A stretch of DNA of 40,690 nt from an uncultured Lachnospiraceae bacterium. Its GTDB lineage: Bacteria; Bacillota; Clostridia; Lachnospirales; Lachnospiraceae. A model generated the notes under the pieces. It had not been told where the DNA came from. It saw only the letters and a program-made list of their open reading frames with translations, and searched no databases. A program made the position numbers and the translations under genes. Every line of letters begins with the position of its first letter. The stretch's first letter is position 1. Below are positions 40,610-40,690 of this stretch, piece by piece. The stretch spans positions 1 through 40,690 of the forward strand of contig CANRHU010000029.1 in the NCBI GenBank assembly GCA_947630485.1. Reading direction: 5' to 3'.

Positions 40610-40690
40610 TCATTTCTCCTTCCTCGCCCGCTTCCGGACCGACAGTTCCAGATCCTGCATGGTCCTTCCCATGACGTCGTCCTTCGCCAC
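40610..40690 (-). CDS. C-terminal end of an unidentified gene
   Basis: The minus strand is open from the right edge to a TGA at 40610-40612, giving the last 26 codons of a protein that ends in a basic stretch (SVRKRARKEK). The fragment is too short to identify, and whether it is coding rests only on the open frame and the basic composition. Confidence 0.35.
   Translation of the reverse strand: MAKDDVMGRTMQDLELSVRKRARKEK

Overview
The window reads as chromosome of an anaerobic, spore-forming, fairly GC-rich Firmicute, most likely a member of the Lachnospiraceae (Clostridia). The evidence is an alpha/beta-type spore protein, a YlbJ/SpoVV-type sporulation membrane protein, class III (oxygen-sensitive) ribonucleotide reductase, rubrerythrin, the GlgC/GlgD pair, RecU, a DUF6062-type protein, and strong AGGAGG ribosome-binding sites throughout. 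No phage, transposase or CRISPR array was seen. The family placement is an inference from gene content, not from a database search.

Layout. 1-7.6 kb (mostly minus strand): the start of an NRAMP-like permease, an acyltransferase-3 protein, RecU, an RluA-type pseudouridine synthase, a small membrane protein, then HAD phosphatase and SDR (ATGA-coupled), an RsuA-type pseudouridine synthase and an RsmF-type rRNA methyltransferase. 7.6-11.5 kb: an M23 peptidase divergent from ylbJ (good sigma-E-like promoter), the rsmD-coaD-coiled-coil operon running head-on into ylbJ, and a spore protein gene. 11.7-18.1 kb: a two-component system, glgC-glgD, and scpA-scpB. 18.3-21.3 kb: metallophosphoesterase, rubrerythrin, a DUF6062-type Cys/His protein and a small HTH regulator. 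21.3-25.4 kb: a four-gene operon of a membrane-anchored NEW3-domain protein, ABC ATPase, ABC permease and an OmpR-like regulator that has lost its phosphorylation site. 25.7-32 kb: a DD-carboxypeptidase with wall-binding repeats, trpS, a degenerate Cu/Zn-SOD-like protein with a sigma-K-like promoter, tRNA-Val(CAC), and NrdD fused to a thioredoxin-like domain behind an NrdR-box pair. 32-35.3 kb: coiled-coil protein, dUTPase, TPR lipoprotein and HflX behind one near-consensus promoter. 35.6-39.8 kb: a copper regulon (csoR, membrane-anchored HMA protein, copA with an in-frame copZ-like tail) with a DUF305 protein divergent from it. 39.8-40.7 kb: a CAP-domain secreted protein and the end of an unidentified gene.

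Most notable structure outside the genes: a family of 27-bp hairpin cores joined by a conserved 12-bp linker (period about 39 bp) at four loci, in each case just after a stop codon and before an intrinsic terminator. Stem sequences differ between copies while pairing is largely kept; loop and linker are conserved. Other notable points: copA reads in frame through what looks like the Shine-Dalgarno and start codon of copZ, with A7 and A8 tracts just upstream; an intrinsic terminator of one operon is written inside the convergent ylbJ coding sequence; and several genes carry in-frame minisatellites, often of 36 bp.
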